From: Pseudomonas putida
GTDB lineage: Bacteria > Pseudomonadota > Gammaproteobacteria > Pseudomonadales > Pseudomonadaceae
Assembly (NCBI GenBank): GCA_041071465.1
Contig: CP163498.1
Location: forward strand, 1,178,001-1,242,000
Length of the DNA stretch: 64,000 nucleotides
Reading direction: 5' to 3'
Shown: positions 44,700-55,373 of the stretch, piece by piece
Layout of the letters: each line of letters begins with the position of its first letter
Position numbering within the stretch: the stretch's first letter is position 1
The notes under the pieces: model-generated
What the model was told of the DNA's origin: nothing
The model's database searches: none
The model's input: only the letters and a program-made list of their open reading frames with translations
Made by a program: the position numbers and the translations under genes

Positions 44700-45929
44700 A
44701 TGTCCGATTCCGCACCGCAGTTGTTGCGTCACCACCGCCCTTTCCTGGCCTTCTGGCTGGCCCGCGTGTTCACCGCCAGCGGCTTCCAGATGCTCACCGT
44801 GGCCATTGGCTGGCACCTCTACCAGTTGACCGGCAATGTGCTGGACCTGGGCCTGGTCGGTCTGGTCGAATTCGCCCCACGGGTGTTGTTCATGTTGCAC
44901 ACCGGGCATGTCGCCGACCGCTATGACCGGCGCAAGGTCGCTGCCTTGTGCCAGAGCCTGCAGGGGCTGATTGCCCTGGCGCTGGCGGTGGGCAGCGCGA
45001 CCGACAACGTCACCCGCGAACTGATCTTTGCCCTGGCCTTCCTGCTCGGAGCCACGCGCTCGTTCGAAATGCCGGCAACCCAGGCCTTGTTGCCCAATGT
45101 GGTGCCACCTGGGCTGTTCCCGCGGGCGGTGGCGGCTTCGGCGTCGGCCACCCAGTCGGCCACCATCGTGGCGCCGGCAGTGGGCGGTTTCCTGTATGCG
45201 TTCGGCAGCATCTGGGTGTACGGCCCGACCGTTGCCCTGTACGCCATTGCCTGTGTGCTGACCCTGAGCCTGCAGGCACGCGGCCAAGTCGCCCAACGTG
45301 GGCGCGCCAGCATCGAATCGCTGCTGGCCGGCATCCGCTTCATCCGCAGCCGGCCCGATATCCTCGGCGCCATCTCGCTGGACCTGTTTGCAGTGTTGCT
45401 GGGCGGGGCCACCGCGCTACTGCCGGTGTTCGCCAAGGACATCCTGCTGACCGGCCCGATGGGCCTTGGCCTGCTACGCTCGGCACCCGCGGTGGGGGCG
45501 TTGCTGATGTCGCTGTGGCTGGCACGCTTCCCGTTCGAGCGCAAAGTCGGGCGGACCATGTTCACCGCCGTTGGCGTATTCGGCGTGGCGACCATCGCCT
45601 TCGGCCTGTCGACCTCGTTCTGGTTCTCGCTGGCGGTGCTGGTGGTGCTGGGCGCGGCGGACATGATCAGCATGGTCATTCGCAGCTCGTTCGTGCAACT
45701 GGAGACACCGGATGAAATGCGCGGGCGGGTGAGTGCAGTGAACGGCTTGTTCATCGGTGCCTCGAACCAGCTCGGTGAGTTCGAATCGGGGGTGACGGCG
45801 CACTGGTTTGGCACAGTGCCGGCGGTGGTGATGGGCGGGGTGGGCACCTTGGTGGTGACCGGGGTATGGATAAAGCTGTTCCCGACCCTGGCCAAGCGCG
45901 ATCAACTGCACAGCAAGCCCACCAACTGA
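44700..45929 (+). CDS. MFS transporter (EntS-like)
   Basis: A 409-residue permease with about 12 transmembrane helices and the loop motif GHVADRYDRRKVAAL (GxxaDRxxRR) between helices 2 and 3. Similar proteins (EntS branch, COG0477) export siderophores or drugs. The start is the ATG giving MSDSAPQLLRHHRPFLAFWLARV. It stands alone, divergent from cioA. The substrate cannot be read from sequence. Confidence 0.85.
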   Translation: MSDSAPQLLRHHRPFLAFWLARVFTASGFQMLTVAIGWHLYQLTGNVLDLGLVGLVEFAPRVLFMLHTGHVADRYDRRKVAALCQSLQGLIALALAVGSATDNVTRELIFALAFLLGATRSFEMPATQALLPNVVPPGLFPRAVAASASATQSATIVAPAVGGFLYAFGSIWVYGPTVALYAIACVLTLSLQARGQVAQRGRASIESLLAGIRFIRSRPDILGAISLDLFAVLLGGATALLPVFAKDILLTGPMGLGLLRSAPAVGALLMSLWLARFPFERKVGRTMFTAVGVFGVATIAFGLSTSFWFSLAVLVVLGAADMISMVIRSSFVQLETPDEMRGRVSAVNGLFIGASNQLGEFESGVTAHWFGTVPAVVMGGVGTLVVTGVWIKLFPTLAKRDQLHSKPTN

Positions 45930-45954
45930 ACGCCGTGGCCCGATCGCTGGCCGC

Positions 45955-46434
45955 TCAGAGCATCAAGGTCATGCAACGTTCATGGCCGCTGCGGGCCGTG
46001 TAGCCATCGCCACTGTCCATCCAGCCGGTGGCGCGGTACAAACCCAACGCCGCATGGTTGTCGCGGTCCACTGACAATTGCAGGCATTCGACATCCGGCC
46101 ACATCGCGCGCACCACTGCCGGCAAGGCCTGCATGCACCCACGGCCCAAGCCACGCCCCTGCAAGCGTTTGTCGACCTGCAAGGCCGTTATCATCGCCGC
46201 ACCAGGCTTGGCCCAGGCGGGTAGAAATGCCCCGCACTGAAGCAACAGCAACCCCTGCGGCACGCTGTCGAGCACAATCACCAGTGCACGCCGTTGATCG
46301 CTTTTGCAGTTGAGCAGCAGATACAACGCACTGGCCACATCACCGGCATGGCGTTGCTGCGCTGGGTGCAGCTGGATATCGAGCAATTGGGCGCGCTGGG
46401 CCTGGTTCAGGTCACGGTAGTCAATCAACTGCAC
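45955..46434 (-). CDS. GNAT-family N-acetyltransferase
   Basis: A ~160-residue acetyltransferase. The acetyl-CoA site is QVDKRLQGRGLGRGCMQAL (Q/RxxGxG/A), followed by LQLSVDRDNHAALGLYRATGW. I chose the GTG at 46434 because GGGAG lies 7 bases upstream; alternative starts at 46458 or 46494 would add 8 or 20 residues of low similarity. The substrate is unknown. Confidence 0.8.
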   Translation of the reverse strand: MQLIDYRDLNQAQRAQLLDIQLHPAQQRHAGDVASALYLLLNCKSDQRRALVIVLDSVPQGLLLLQCGAFLPAWAKPGAAMITALQVDKRLQGRGLGRGCMQALPAVVRAMWPDVECLQLSVDRDNHAALGLYRATGWMDSGDGYTARSGHERCMTLML

Positions 46435-46633
46435 AGCGCTGCTCCCACGAGGCCGCATGCCGCGCGGCGCAGAATCGGCAGTATATCGCGACATTGATTA
46501 CCGCTCACCGAGCATGCTGGTATGATGCGCGGCTTTTTTCCTCCCCACACAAAACCACGGCAACCGGTACGGTCTGTGCTTTGCTGATGGGGTCGATACA
46601 TTCATGGCGCCGGGGGCGCCTTGGGGAGCGGGC

Positions 46634-47929
46634 ATGCTGGAAAGGCTGTTTCAACTAAAAGCACACAACACCAACGTGCGCACCGAGATTCTTGCGGGCG
46701 TTACCACCTTCCTGGCCATGGCCTACATCCTGTTCGTCAACCCGAGCATCCTCGGCGAGACCGGCATGGACAAAGGGGCGATCTTCGTCGCCACCTGTCT
46801 GGCTGCAGCCATCGGTTCCACCACCATGGGCCTGATCGCCAACTACCCGATTGCCCTGGCACCGGGCATGGGCCTGAACGCGTTCTTCACCTACACCGTG
46901 GTGCTGCACATGGGCCACACCTGGCAGGTGGCGCTGGGGGCGGTGTTCCTGTCGGCGGTGATGTTCTTCCTGCTGTCGATCTTCCGCATCCGCGAATGGA
47001 TCGTGAACAGTATCCCGTTGCCGCTGCGTTCGGCGATTGCCGCCGGTATCGGCCTGTTCCTCGCGCTGATCGCCCTGCATAACGCTGGCATCGTCGTCGA
47101 TAACCCGGCCACTTTGGTGGGCCTGGGCGACCTCAAGCAACCTGCACCGATCCTCGCCACCCTGGGTTTCTTCCTGATCGTCGGCCTGGAGTCGCTGAAA
47201 GTGCGCGGCGCCGTGTTGATCGGCATCCTGGCGGTGACCATCGCCTCGATCGTGATGGGCGTGACGCCGTTCGGTGGCATCGTCTCCATGCCGCCGTCGC
47301 TGGCCCCAACCTTCTTGCAGCTGGACATCGCTGGCGCGCTGGACGTCGGCCTGGTCAGCGTGATTTTCGCCTTCCTGTTCGTCGACCTGTTCGACAACTC
47401 CGGCACCTTGATCGGCGTGGCCAAGCGCGCCGGGCTGATGGGCAAGGACGGCCACATGCCGAAGATGGGCCGTGCCCTGATCGCCGACAGCACCGCCGCC
47501 ATGGCCGGTTCGCTGCTGGGCACCTCGACCACCACCAGCTACATCGAATCCGCTGCGGGCGTGAGTGCCGGTGGCCGCACCGGCCTGACCGCCATCGTGG
47601 TGGCCGTGCTGTTCCTGCTGGCGTTGTTCTTCGCCCCGCTGGCCGGTAGCGTACCGGCATTCGCCACCGCCCCGGCCCTGCTGTTCGTCGCAGTGCTGAT
47701 GGCCTCTGGCCTGGCGGAAATAAACTGGGACGATGTCACCGAAGCCGCACCGGTGGTGGTGACCGCCCTGGCCATGCCGCTGACCTACTCGATCGCCAAC
47801 GGCATTGCCTTCGGCTTCATCTCCTGGACCGCCGTCAAGCTGATTTCCGGCCGCCACCGCGACCTGAACCCGGCCCTGGTGATCCTTTCCATCCTGTTCG
47901 TCATCAAGCTGGGCTGGTTCAACGCATGA
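46634..47929 (+). CDS. NCS2 purine permease (AzgA/GhxP-type)
   Basis: A 431-residue permease with about 12-13 helices. It starts [37 protein letters not shown] and contains [25 protein letters not shown], the signature of the AzgA-like guanine/hypoxanthine/adenine branch. The ATG at 46634 has GGGGAG 5 bases upstream. It overlaps trmA by 4 bases (ATGA). Confidence 0.92.
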   Translation: MLERLFQLKAHNTNVRTEILAGVTTFLAMAYILFVNPSILGETGMDKGAIFVATCLAAAIGSTTMGLIANYPIALAPGMGLNAFFTYTVVLHMGHTWQVALGAVFLSAVMFFLLSIFRIREWIVNSIPLPLRSAIAAGIGLFLALIALHNAGIVVDNPATLVGLGDLKQPAPILATLGFFLIVGLESLKVRGAVLIGILAVTIASIVMGVTPFGGIVSMPPSLAPTFLQLDIAGALDVGLVSVIFAFLFVDLFDNSGTLIGVAKRAGLMGKDGHMPKMGRALIADSTAAMAGSLLGTSTTTSYIESAAGVSAGGRTGLTAIVVAVLFLLALFFAPLAGSVPAFATAPALLFVAVLMASGLAEINWDDVTEAAPVVVTALAMPLTYSIANGIAFGFISWTAVKLISGRHRDLNPALVILSILFVIKLGWFNA

Positions 47930-49011
47930 GTGCTGCTTTCGACCCCTCCTCCTACGCCACCCAGCTGGACGCCAAGGTGGCCCGGCTGCGCGAGCTGCTG
48001 GCGCCGTTCAGCGCGCCGGAGCCGGCCGTTTTCGATTCGCCGCGTGAGCACTACCGCCTGCGCGCCGAATTCCGCCTGTGGCGCGAGGATGGCCAGCGCC
48101 ACTACGCCATGTTTGCCCAGGGCGATAAGCACAAGGCGATCTTGATCGATGATTTCCCCATTGCCAGCCAGCGCATCAATGCCCTGATGCCGCGCCTGAA
48201 GGCAGCTTGGCAGGCCAGCGAGGAACTGGGCAACCGCCTGTTCCAGGTGGAGTTCCTCACCACCCTGGCTGGCGATGCGATGATCACGATGTGCTACCAC
48301 CGCCCGCTGGACGAGGCATGGGAAGTGGAAGCGCGGCAACTGGCTGAAGCGCTGGGCGTAAGCGTCATTGGCCGCTCCAAGGGCAAGCGCCTGGTGATCG
48401 GCCGCGACTACGCGATTGAAGAACTCGACGTGGCAGGCCGTGTGTTCAGCTACCGCCAACCAGAAGGCGCGTTCACCCAACCCAACGGTGCGGTGAACCA
48501 GAAGATGCTCAGTTGGGCCTTCGAGGCCATCGGTGAGCGTGAGGACGACCTGCTGGAGCTGTACTGCGGCAACGGCAACTTCACCCTGCCGCTGGCTACC
48601 CGTGTGCGCCAGGTGCTGGCCACCGAAATCAGCAAGACATCGGTCAATGCCGCGTTGAGCAACCTCGACGAGAACGCTGTGGATAACGTGCGGCTGGTGC
48701 GGTTGTCGGCAGAGGAGCTGACCCAGGCGCTGAATGAGGTGCGACCCTTCCGTCGACTGGAAGGCATCGACCTGAAAAGTTATGAGTTCGGTACCGTGTT
48801 CGTCGACCCGCCGCGGGCGGGGATGGACCCGGATACCTGCGAGCTGACCCGGCGCTTCGAGCGGATCCTGTACATCTCGTGCAACCCGGAAACGCTGGCG
48901 GCAAACATTGCCCAGTTGCAGGACACGCACCGTATCGAGCGGTGTGCGTTGTTTGACCAGTTCCCCTATACCCACCATATGGAGAGCGGGGTTCTACTGG
49001 TCAGGCGCTGA
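47926..49011 (+). CDS. trmA: tRNA (uracil-5-)-methyltransferase
   Basis: A 361-residue SAM-dependent enzyme that makes m5U54 in tRNA. The SAM motif is [14 protein letters not shown], catalytic [11 protein letters not shown], and the nucleophilic cysteine is in [15 protein letters not shown]. It is full length and co-translated with the purine permease gene upstream. Confidence 0.96.
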   Translation: MSAAFDPSSYATQLDAKVARLRELLAPFSAPEPAVFDSPREHYRLRAEFRLWREDGQRHYAMFAQGDKHKAILIDDFPIASQRINALMPRLKAAWQASEELGNRLFQVEFLTTLAGDAMITMCYHRPLDEAWEVEARQLAEALGVSVIGRSKGKRLVIGRDYAIEELDVAGRVFSYRQPEGAFTQPNGAVNQKMLSWAFEAIGEREDDLLELYCGNGNFTLPLATRVRQVLATEISKTSVNAALSNLDENAVDNVRLVRLSAEELTQALNEVRPFRRLEGIDLKSYEFGTVFVDPPRAGMDPDTCELTRRFERILYISCNPETLAANIAQLQDTHRIERCALFDQFPYTHHMESGVLLVRR

Positions 49012-49019
49012 CCGTCGCA

Positions 49020-49048
49020 CCTTTGGGGCCGCTTTGCGGCCCCAAAGG
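49020..49048. terminator. Bidirectional stem-loop between trmA and pcaG
   Basis: CCTTTGGGGCCGC and GCGGCCCCAAAGG form a perfect 13-bp stem in the gap of two convergent genes. T residues follow on the + strand and A/T residues precede it. Confidence 0.85.
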
Positions 49049-49054
49049 TTTGAA

Positions 49055-49660
49055 TCAGAAGTCGAAGAAGACTGTCTCCCCTTCCCCCTGAATACGGATA
49101 TCAAAGCGATATGCCGTCTTCCCATCCACTTCGCAACGCTTGGCAATCAAGGTTTCACGCCGCTGTGGCTGTTCGATCAGGTTGAGCACCGGGCATTTGG
49201 CATTGGCCTGGGCCTCATCATCGAAATACAGGCGCGTGTGCAGGTGAATGTTGATGCCACGGGCAAACAGGCTGATGTTGATGTGCGGCGCCATTGGCAC
49301 GCCAGCAGCGTTGTTCACCACACCCGGCTTGACCGTGTGCAGCGTCCACTCACCGGCATCGAAGGTGGTAGCGGTGCGGCCAAAGCTGTTGAAGGCGTTT
49401 TCCAGGTTGTAGGCATCCTGGTACTCGCCGTTGGCATCTGCCTGCCACACTTCCAGGAACGAATCGCGCACCAGGTGGCCGTTACCGTCGTACACCTGGC
49501 CGATCAGCAGAATGTGCTCGCCCGGCGCGTCAGGCTTGGCCAGGCGGTTCCAGATTTCCTGGTCGCGGGTCGGGTTGCCGGCCGCTTCCAGGGCCAGGCC
49601 GATGTGCACGTAGGGGCCGGCAGTCTGCGAAGGGGTTTCCGGCAGCAGTTCGATTGGCAT
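49055..49660 (-). CDS. pcaG: Protocatechuate 3,4-dioxygenase alpha subunit
   Basis: A 201-residue subunit of the (alpha-beta)n ferric ring-cleaving dioxygenase, which opens protocatechuate to 3-carboxy-cis,cis-muconate. It starts MPIELLPETPSQTAGPYVHIGLA and carries the family core FLEVWQADANGEY. Its residues line the active site but it does not bind iron. It is 10 bases after pcaH on the same strand. The rest of the beta-ketoadipate genes are not in the window. Confidence 0.95.
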   Translation of the reverse strand: MPIELLPETPSQTAGPYVHIGLALEAAGNPTRDQEIWNRLAKPDAPGEHILLIGQVYDGNGHLVRDSFLEVWQADANGEYQDAYNLENAFNSFGRTATTFDAGEWTLHTVKPGVVNNAAGVPMAPHINISLFARGINIHLHTRLYFDDEAQANAKCPVLNLIEQPQRRETLIAKRCEVDGKTAYRFDIRIQGEGETVFFDF

Positions 49661-49670
49661 GGCGGGTTCC

Positions 49671-50390
49671 TCAGCAGTTTTCGAAGTGGGTCTTGCGCTG
49701 GCCACGCAGCACGATGTCGAAGCGGTAGGCCAGGCAGTCCATCGGGTTGGCATTGCTCATGTCGAGCTTGGCGATCAACTGCTGCACGGCTTCAGGGTTG
49801 GCGATCGACTTGACGATCGGGCACATCGGGATCAGCGGGTCACCCTCGAAATACAACTGGGTAATCAGCTTGGTGGCGATCGACGGGCCGCTGATGGCGA
49901 AGTGGATGTGCGCCGGGCGCCAGTCGTTGGGGCCATTGCGCCATGGGTACGGGCCCGGCTTGATGGTACGGAAGCTGTAGTAGCCGTCACGGTCGGTCAG
50001 GCAGCGGCCAACGCCACCGAAGTTCGGGTCCAGCGGCGCCAGGTAACGGTCGTTCTTGTGGCGATAGCGGCCGCCGGCGTTGGCTTGCCACATCTCTACC
50101 AGGGTGTTCGGTACAGGCTTGCCGTACTGATCGACGACACGGCCGGCGACGATGATGCGTTCACCAATCGGCAAGCCACCGTTGTTGAAGTTCAGCAGCA
50201 GGTCATGGTCGTGGGTACCGAAGCCCAAGTGGGAAAAGTCCGGACCAGTGGTTTCGCTGATCGACTGCGGAATGCTGACCAGTGCCTGGCGCGGCGAGCG
50301 GGCGATGGACGTTTTGTAGTCAGGCGTAAGGGCTTTGGGGTGCCAGTTGCGATCACGGATCACGAAGCGGCTGTTGTCCTGTGCGGGCAT
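49671..50390 (-). CDS. pcaH: Protocatechuate 3,4-dioxygenase beta subunit
   Basis: A 239-residue subunit that binds the catalytic Fe(III). Ligands are visible: Tyr109 in GGRYRHKND, Tyr148 in PGPYPWRNG, His161 and His163 in RPAHIHFAI. It is first in pcaHG. The 200-bp gap to the divergent metallopeptidase gene contains a palindrome at 50495 that may be its operator. Confidence 0.96.
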   Translation of the reverse strand: MPAQDNSRFVIRDRNWHPKALTPDYKTSIARSPRQALVSIPQSISETTGPDFSHLGFGTHDHDLLLNFNNGGLPIGERIIVAGRVVDQYGKPVPNTLVEMWQANAGGRYRHKNDRYLAPLDPNFGGVGRCLTDRDGYYSFRTIKPGPYPWRNGPNDWRPAHIHFAISGPSIATKLITQLYFEGDPLIPMCPIVKSIANPEAVQQLIAKLDMSNANPMDCLAYRFDIVLRGQRKTHFENC

Positions 50391-50494
50391 GCCGATTTCC
50401 TCTCTTGGAATTATCTGAACGCCTGGGCGTGGCAGGCGGACTTACAGTTTCCGACAGGTCGCGCACGATGAACATTGAAATCAACCACACGAAA

Positions 50495-50512
50495 CATAAC
50501 CAAATGGTTATG
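50495..50512. promoter_or_regulatory. Palindrome upstream of pcaH
   Basis: CATAACCA-AA-TGGTTATG is a perfect 8-bp inverted repeat with a 2-base spacer, 105 bases upstream of pcaH and 79 bases upstream of the divergent metallopeptidase gene. A regulator of protocatechuate metabolism could bind here. I cannot tell which gene it serves. Confidence 0.5.
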
Positions 50513-50590
50513 CCTAAACACTTTGCCCTGACACTCGCCGCTGTCGTGAACTAATCTTTGTCTTCTTGTTTCACGCTCGGGAGAGCACTC

Positions 50591-51484
50591 ATGGAATGGC
50601 GAAAAGGCCGACGCAGCGACAACGTGGTCGATGCCCGAGGCGAGGGTGGCGGTGGCGGCGGCATGCGTTTCGGCGGCGGCAAAGGGCTGGGGCTCGGGGC
50701 GATTCTGCTGATCGTCGGTATCGGCTGGCTTACCGGGCAGGACCCGTTGCAGATTCTTGGCCAGCTCACCGGCCAGATGGAACAGCAGCAGCAACAAACG
50801 GCGCCCAGTGGTGCGGGCGGCAAGGCGCCGCCGGCCAACGACCAGCAGGCCGATTTCGTCGCCTCGGTACTGGGCGATACCGAAGACACCTGGAAGGCCC
50901 TGTTCGCCGAGGCCGGCAAACAATACCGCGACCCCAAGCTGGTGCTGTTCAGCGGCCAGGTCAACTCGGCGTGTGGCTTTGCCTCCGCAGCGGTCGGGCC
51001 GTTCGATTGCCCGGCGGACCAGCGGGTGTACCTGGACATGTCGTTCTTCCGCGAAATGGAAACCCGCTTCGCTGCGGCCGGCGACTTTGCCCAGGCTTAT
51101 GTGATCGCCCACGAAATCGGCCACCACGTGCAGACACTGCTGGGCGTTTCGGCAAAGGTCGATGCCGCACGTCGCAGTGGCCAGCGGATGGAGGGCGACA
51201 ACGGCTTGCTGGTGCGCCAGGAGTTGCAGGCCGACTGCCTGGCCGGTGTTTGGGCCTACCAGGCCCAAAAGCGCCTGAATTGGCTGGAGCCAGGTGACGT
51301 CGAGGAAGCGCTGAATGCGGCCAATGCCATTGGCGATGACCGCCTGCAACAGCAGGGCCGTGGGCGTGTGGTGCCGGACTCCTTCACCCATGGCACTTCG
51401 GCGCAGCGGGTGCGCTGGTTCAAGACCGGGTTTGCCGAGGGTGAAGTGAACAGCTGCGATACCTTCAGTGCACGTAACCTCTGA
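50591..51484 (+). CDS. Neutral zinc metallopeptidase (YpfJ-like)
   Basis: A 297-residue membrane-anchored protein. A Gly-rich N-terminus (DARGEGGGGGGMRFGGG) precedes one transmembrane helix (about 38-58). The zincin motif HEIGHH follows in AYVIAHEIGHHVQTLLG, and ELQADCLAG supplies the third ligand. It matches YpfJ/putative neutral zinc metallopeptidase (PF04228). The catalytic domain should face the periplasm. The substrate is unknown. It starts with GGGAGAG upstream of the ATG. Confidence 0.9.
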   Translation: MEWRKGRRSDNVVDARGEGGGGGGMRFGGGKGLGLGAILLIVGIGWLTGQDPLQILGQLTGQMEQQQQQTAPSGAGGKAPPANDQQADFVASVLGDTEDTWKALFAEAGKQYRDPKLVLFSGQVNSACGFASAAVGPFDCPADQRVYLDMSFFREMETRFAAAGDFAQAYVIAHEIGHHVQTLLGVSAKVDAARRSGQRMEGDNGLLVRQELQADCLAGVWAYQAQKRLNWLEPGDVEEALNAANAIGDDRLQQQGRGRVVPDSFTHGTSAQRVRWFKTGFAEGEVNSCDTFSARNL

Positions 51485-51489
51485 CACGG

Positions 51490-51514
51490 ATTGGGGCCGT
51501 TTGGCGGCCCCAAT
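51490..51514 (+). terminator. Stem-loop after the metallopeptidase gene
   Basis: ATTGGGGCCG and CGGCCCCAAT are perfect 10-bp arms with a short loop, beginning 6 bases after the stop codon. There is no U-tract. Confidence 0.65.
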
Positions 51515-51656
51515 CATCCAGTTACAAATCTGCTGAAAAAGCGTTTCAGCTTCCCCATCATTGCCGATAACTCCTGCACGAGTCAGCGGGCATCCAGAAC
51601 AACAACGCCTGGCGATCGAAGATCAAAAGAGCGAAATCAACTTCTGGAGAGCGTGC

Positions 51657-53576
51657 ATGAACAGCTGGTTCGCCAACATCAGCGTCAACCTCAAACTCGG
51701 CCTGGGCTTCGGCCTTGTGCTGGTCCTCACTGGCCTGCTGGCCCTCACCGGCTGGACCAGCCTGGGCAGCCTGATCGACCGCAGCAACTGGATGGGCGAT
51801 ATCGGCCAGTTGAACAAGGATCTCACTGACCTGCGCATTGCGCGCCTGCAGTACATGATCGCCAACGGCGACGATACTGCCGCCGCCAACACCCAGGCCA
51901 AGCTGGACGCCTTCAGCAAGCAGCAAGCCTACCTGGCCACCACGTTCAAAAGCCCGGAAAACATCAAGCTGCTGGGTGAGCTGGGCGACACCATCAGCGC
52001 CTACAAGCTTTCGCTGAACAAGATGCGCCAGGGCTACGACGCCACCCGCAGCGCACGCGTTACCATGGACAGCTCGGCCACCCGTGCCGACCAGGCCATG
52101 GACGCCCTCAGCCAGGAAGTGATGGCACGCCCCGAGGCGGACAGCGTGCGCCTGGCCCAGTACCAACTGATCAGCAAGGCCCGCCAGCAACTGCTGCAGG
52201 TACGCATCGATGTGCGCGGCTACATCGCCGACAACAGCAGCGCCAACGAGCAGGCCGCCCTGCGCCAGCTGGATGCAGCGCTGGCCGACATCGACAACCT
52301 CAAGCGCCAGCTGCCCGCCGAAGACGCCCGCCTGCAACAGTTCGAAAGCTCGGTACTGGCTTACCGTGACGCCGTGCGCCAGTTCCGCGATGCGGTCGCC
52401 AACATCACCACCTCACGTGCCGAAATGACTGTGCAGGGCGCCGATATCGTCAAGCGAAGCGATGCGCTGTACCAGATCCAGCTGCAGCGCCGTGACATCG
52501 AGAGCACCCAGGCCCGCAGCCTGCAGGCCATCGCAACGTTGCTGGCGCTGCTGGTCGGTGTGCTGGCAGCGGTGCTGATCACCCGCCAGATCACTCGCCC
52601 GTTGCACGACACCCTGGTGGCCGTGGAGAAGATCGCCAGCGGCGACCTTACCCAGCACATGCGCGTCACCCGCCGCGACGAACTGGGCGTACTGCAGCAA
52701 GGCATCGCGCGAATGGGCACTACCTTGCGCGAACTTATCAGTGGCATCCGCGATGGCGTCACCCAAATCGCCAGCGCCGCCGAAGAGCTGTCGGCAGTAA
52801 CCGAACAGACCAGCGCCGGCGCCAACAGCCAGAAGGTCGAGACCGACCAGGTAGCCACCGCCATGCACGAAATGGCCGCCACCGTTCAGGAAGTGGCGCG
52901 CAATGCCGAGCAGGCCTCGCATGCCGCAACCGGTGCCGATGACGAAGCCCGCGCCGGTGACCGCGTGGTGGGCGAGGCGATTGGCCAGATCGAGCGCCTG
53001 GCCGAAGACATGCACCGCTCCACCGAGGCCATGACCCTGTTGCAGCAGGAAAGCCAGAAGATCGGTAGCGTGATGGACGTGATCAAGTCAGTGGCCGAAC
53101 AGACCAACCTGCTGGCACTCAACGCGGCGATCGAGGCGGCGCGCGCCGGCGAGGCCGGGCGTGGCTTTGCCGTGGTCGCCGACGAAGTGCGCGGCCTGGC
53201 CCAACGCACGCAGAAGTCCACCGAAGAGATCGAAGAGCTGATTGCCAGCCTGCAGCAGGGTACCCAGCAAGTGGCCAGTGCCATGCAGGGCAGCCGTAGC
53301 TTGACCGACAGCAGCGTCGAACTGGCGCGCAAGGCCGGGGCTTCGCTGGAGAGCATCACCAGCACGGTGTCGAGCATTCAGTCGATGAACCAGCAGATTG
53401 CCGCGGCGGCAGAGCAGCAGAGTGCGGTGGCTGAAGAGATCAGCCGCAGCATTCTGAATGTACGTGATGTGTCGGAGCAGACGGCGGCGGCCAGTGACGA
53501 GACGGCGTCGGCGAGCGTTGAGCTGGCGCGGTTGGGTGGGCAGTTGCAGACACTGGTCAGCCAGTTCCGCGTCTGA
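51657..53576 (+). CDS. mcpS: Methyl-accepting chemotaxis protein, McpS-like (HBM sensor)
   Basis: A 639-residue chemoreceptor. TM1 is residues ~12-32, then a ~250-residue periplasmic all-helical sensor of the HBM (two stacked four-helix bundles) type. A second TM is [20 protein letters not shown], with HAMP following ([22 protein letters not shown]) and the conserved signalling tip [32 protein letters not shown]. Size, sensor type and location next to pcaGH and the metallopeptidase match P. putida McpS, a receptor for TCA-cycle acids such as malate and succinate. The ATG at 51657 has GGAGAG upstream. Confidence 0.9.
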   Translation: MNSWFANISVNLKLGLGFGLVLVLTGLLALTGWTSLGSLIDRSNWMGDIGQLNKDLTDLRIARLQYMIANGDDTAAANTQAKLDAFSKQQAYLATTFKSPENIKLLGELGDTISAYKLSLNKMRQGYDATRSARVTMDSSATRADQAMDALSQEVMARPEADSVRLAQYQLISKARQQLLQVRIDVRGYIADNSSANEQAALRQLDAALADIDNLKRQLPAEDARLQQFESSVLAYRDAVRQFRDAVANITTSRAEMTVQGADIVKRSDALYQIQLQRRDIESTQARSLQAIATLLALLVGVLAAVLITRQITRPLHDTLVAVEKIASGDLTQHMRVTRRDELGVLQQGIARMGTTLRELISGIRDGVTQIASAAEELSAVTEQTSAGANSQKVETDQVATAMHEMAATVQEVARNAEQASHAATGADDEARAGDRVVGEAIGQIERLAEDMHRSTEAMTLLQQESQKIGSVMDVIKSVAEQTNLLALNAAIEAARAGEAGRGFAVVADEVRGLAQRTQKSTEEIEELIASLQQGTQQVASAMQGSRSLTDSSVELARKAGASLESITSTVSSIQSMNQQIAAAAEQQSAVAEEISRSILNVRDVSEQTAAASDETASASVELARLGGQLQTLVSQFRV

Positions 53577-53607
53577 CTTGAAGCCCCTGGGGCCGCTTAG
53601 CGGCCCA

Positions 53608-53671
53608 TCGCGACGCAAGGCCGCTCCTACAGGAAATCGCGTTCCCCTGTAGGAGCGGCCTTGTGTCGCGA
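53608..53671. repeat. Inverted pair of REP-like sequences
   Basis: TCGCGACGCAAGGCCGCTCC... and its inverted copy ...GGAGCGGCCTTGTGTCGCGA flank a 12-base loop, with two mismatches, between convergent mcpS and ggt. The CTGTAGGAGCGGC core is also found near 13032. Confidence 0.8.
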
Positions 53672-53706
53672 AAGGAGGGCGAAGCCCTCCCAGCGCCCGA
53701 ACAGGC

Positions 53707-55373
53707 TTACTTGACGATCATCCCCACCCCACGCCCACGCGGATCAGAAGCGGTCTCGAGCTTCGCCCCATCCACCCGGATCGCCTGGATATCGCCCATC
53801 TCCCAACCCTGGTCCTCCAGCACGTAACCCATCTTCTTCAGTTCATCAGCTACCGGCCCGGTCAGGGGCGCATAGCTGTCAAAGTAGATGGTGTCCTTGG
53901 GCAGCAACTGATGGTGCACCCGCTGCGCCGCCACCGCCTTGTCCAACGGCATGCCGTAGTCGTACAGGTTGTTCATCACCTGGAAGATCGAGGTGAAGAT
54001 CCGTGAACCACCCGGGGTACCGATCACCAGCTCGACCTTGCCATCGCGGGTCATCAGGCTAGGGCTCATCGATGAAAGCATGCGCTTGCCCGGTTCGATG
54101 GCGTTGGCATCACCGCCGACCACACCAAAGGCGTTAGCCGCACCCGGTTTGGCGCTGAAATCATCCATCTCGTCGTTCAGCAGGAAGCCCGCGCCCTTCA
54201 CCACCACGCCACTGCCGTAGTCGAGGTTGAGGGTGTAGGTATTGCTGACCGCATTGCCTTGCTTGTCGACGATCGAGAAATGCGTGGTCTGGTGCGGCTC
54301 CAGCCCTGGCTTGACCTTGTCGGTGTCGGAAATGGCCTTCGGGTTGACCTGCGCGGCGCGCTTGGCCAGGTAATCCTTGGCCACCAGCTGGTCCACCGGC
54401 ACCTTGGTAAAGGCCGGGTCGCCAAGGTAGTCGGCACGGTCGGCGAACACCCGCTTTTCGATCTCTGCCAACAGGTGGATGTACTGCGCCGAGTTGTGCG
54501 CCACCCCTTTGAGGTCCGCCGCGCGGTCTTCCTTGATGCCCAGCAACTGGGCCAGTGCCACGCCACCGGAGCTCGGCGGTGGGGCGGTGTACACCACATT
54601 GCCGCGCCAGCTTACGGCCATCGGCTCACGCCACACGGCCTTGTAGTCCTTCAAGTCTTCTTTGGTGATCAGGCCTTTGTCGGCCTGCATCTGCGCCACC
54701 AGCAGGTCGGCGGTCTTGCCCTGGTAGAACTCGCTCACGCCCTTGTCGGCGATGCGCTCCAGGGTCTGGGCCATTTCCGGCTGTTTGAACAGCTCGCCAA
54801 CCTTCATGTTGCCGAAGTAGTCGTTGAAGTTGGTCGCTGTCTTGAACATGCCCTGGGCATCGTTGCGGTACTGGTACTGTTTTTCCGCCACCTTGAAGCC
54901 GTTTTTCGCATAGCCGATGGCCGGGTCAGCAACTCGCTCCAGGGCAGCTTGCCGAACTTCTGGTGCGCCTCCCACAAGCCCATCACCGTACCGGGTACAC
55001 CAGCGGCGCGTACACCAACCAGGCTCAGGTTCTCGATGACCTCGCCCTTGTCGTCCAGGTACATGTTGCGCGTGGCGGCCTTGGGCGCGACTTCGCGGTA
55101 GTCGAGGAAGTAGGGCTTGCCGTCGATGAACAGGGTCATGAAGCCGCCACCACCGATGTTGCCGGCCTCGGGGTAGGTCACCGCCAGGGTGAAGGCGGTT
55201 GCCACTGCGGCGTCCACCGCGTTGCCGCCCTTTTTCAGAATGTCGGCGGCTACCTGTGCACCATATTGATCAGGTGCGGCCACCGCGCCGCCCTCCAGGT
55301 TGGCGGCGTAAACCGAGGAACAGCTCAGAATCGCGGCTGCGAGAGCCAGGTACTGGAACGGGACAATACGCAT
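53707..55373 (-). pseudogene. ggt: Gamma-glutamyltransferase, frameshifted
   Basis: A ~555-residue exported enzyme that cleaves glutathione. A signal peptide (MRIVPFQYLALAAAILSCSSVYA) is followed by the large subunit (GGNAVDAAVATAFTLAVTYPEAGNIGGGGFM). The autocatalytic threonine lies in HQTTHFSIVD and SMSPSLMTRDGK follows. The frame breaks at 54923-54925: WSELLT should continue PAIGYAKNGFKVAEKQY. One missing C in a run of four restores it. The GGT fold is otherwise complete. It likely acts in the periplasm on glutathione or gamma-glutamyl peptides. Confidence 0.9.

Noticed and set aside
46499..46633. Purine or guanidine riboswitch before the purine permease
   Set aside because: The leader has short hairpins but none of the conserved core sequences of known purine or mini-ykkC riboswitches that I could match.
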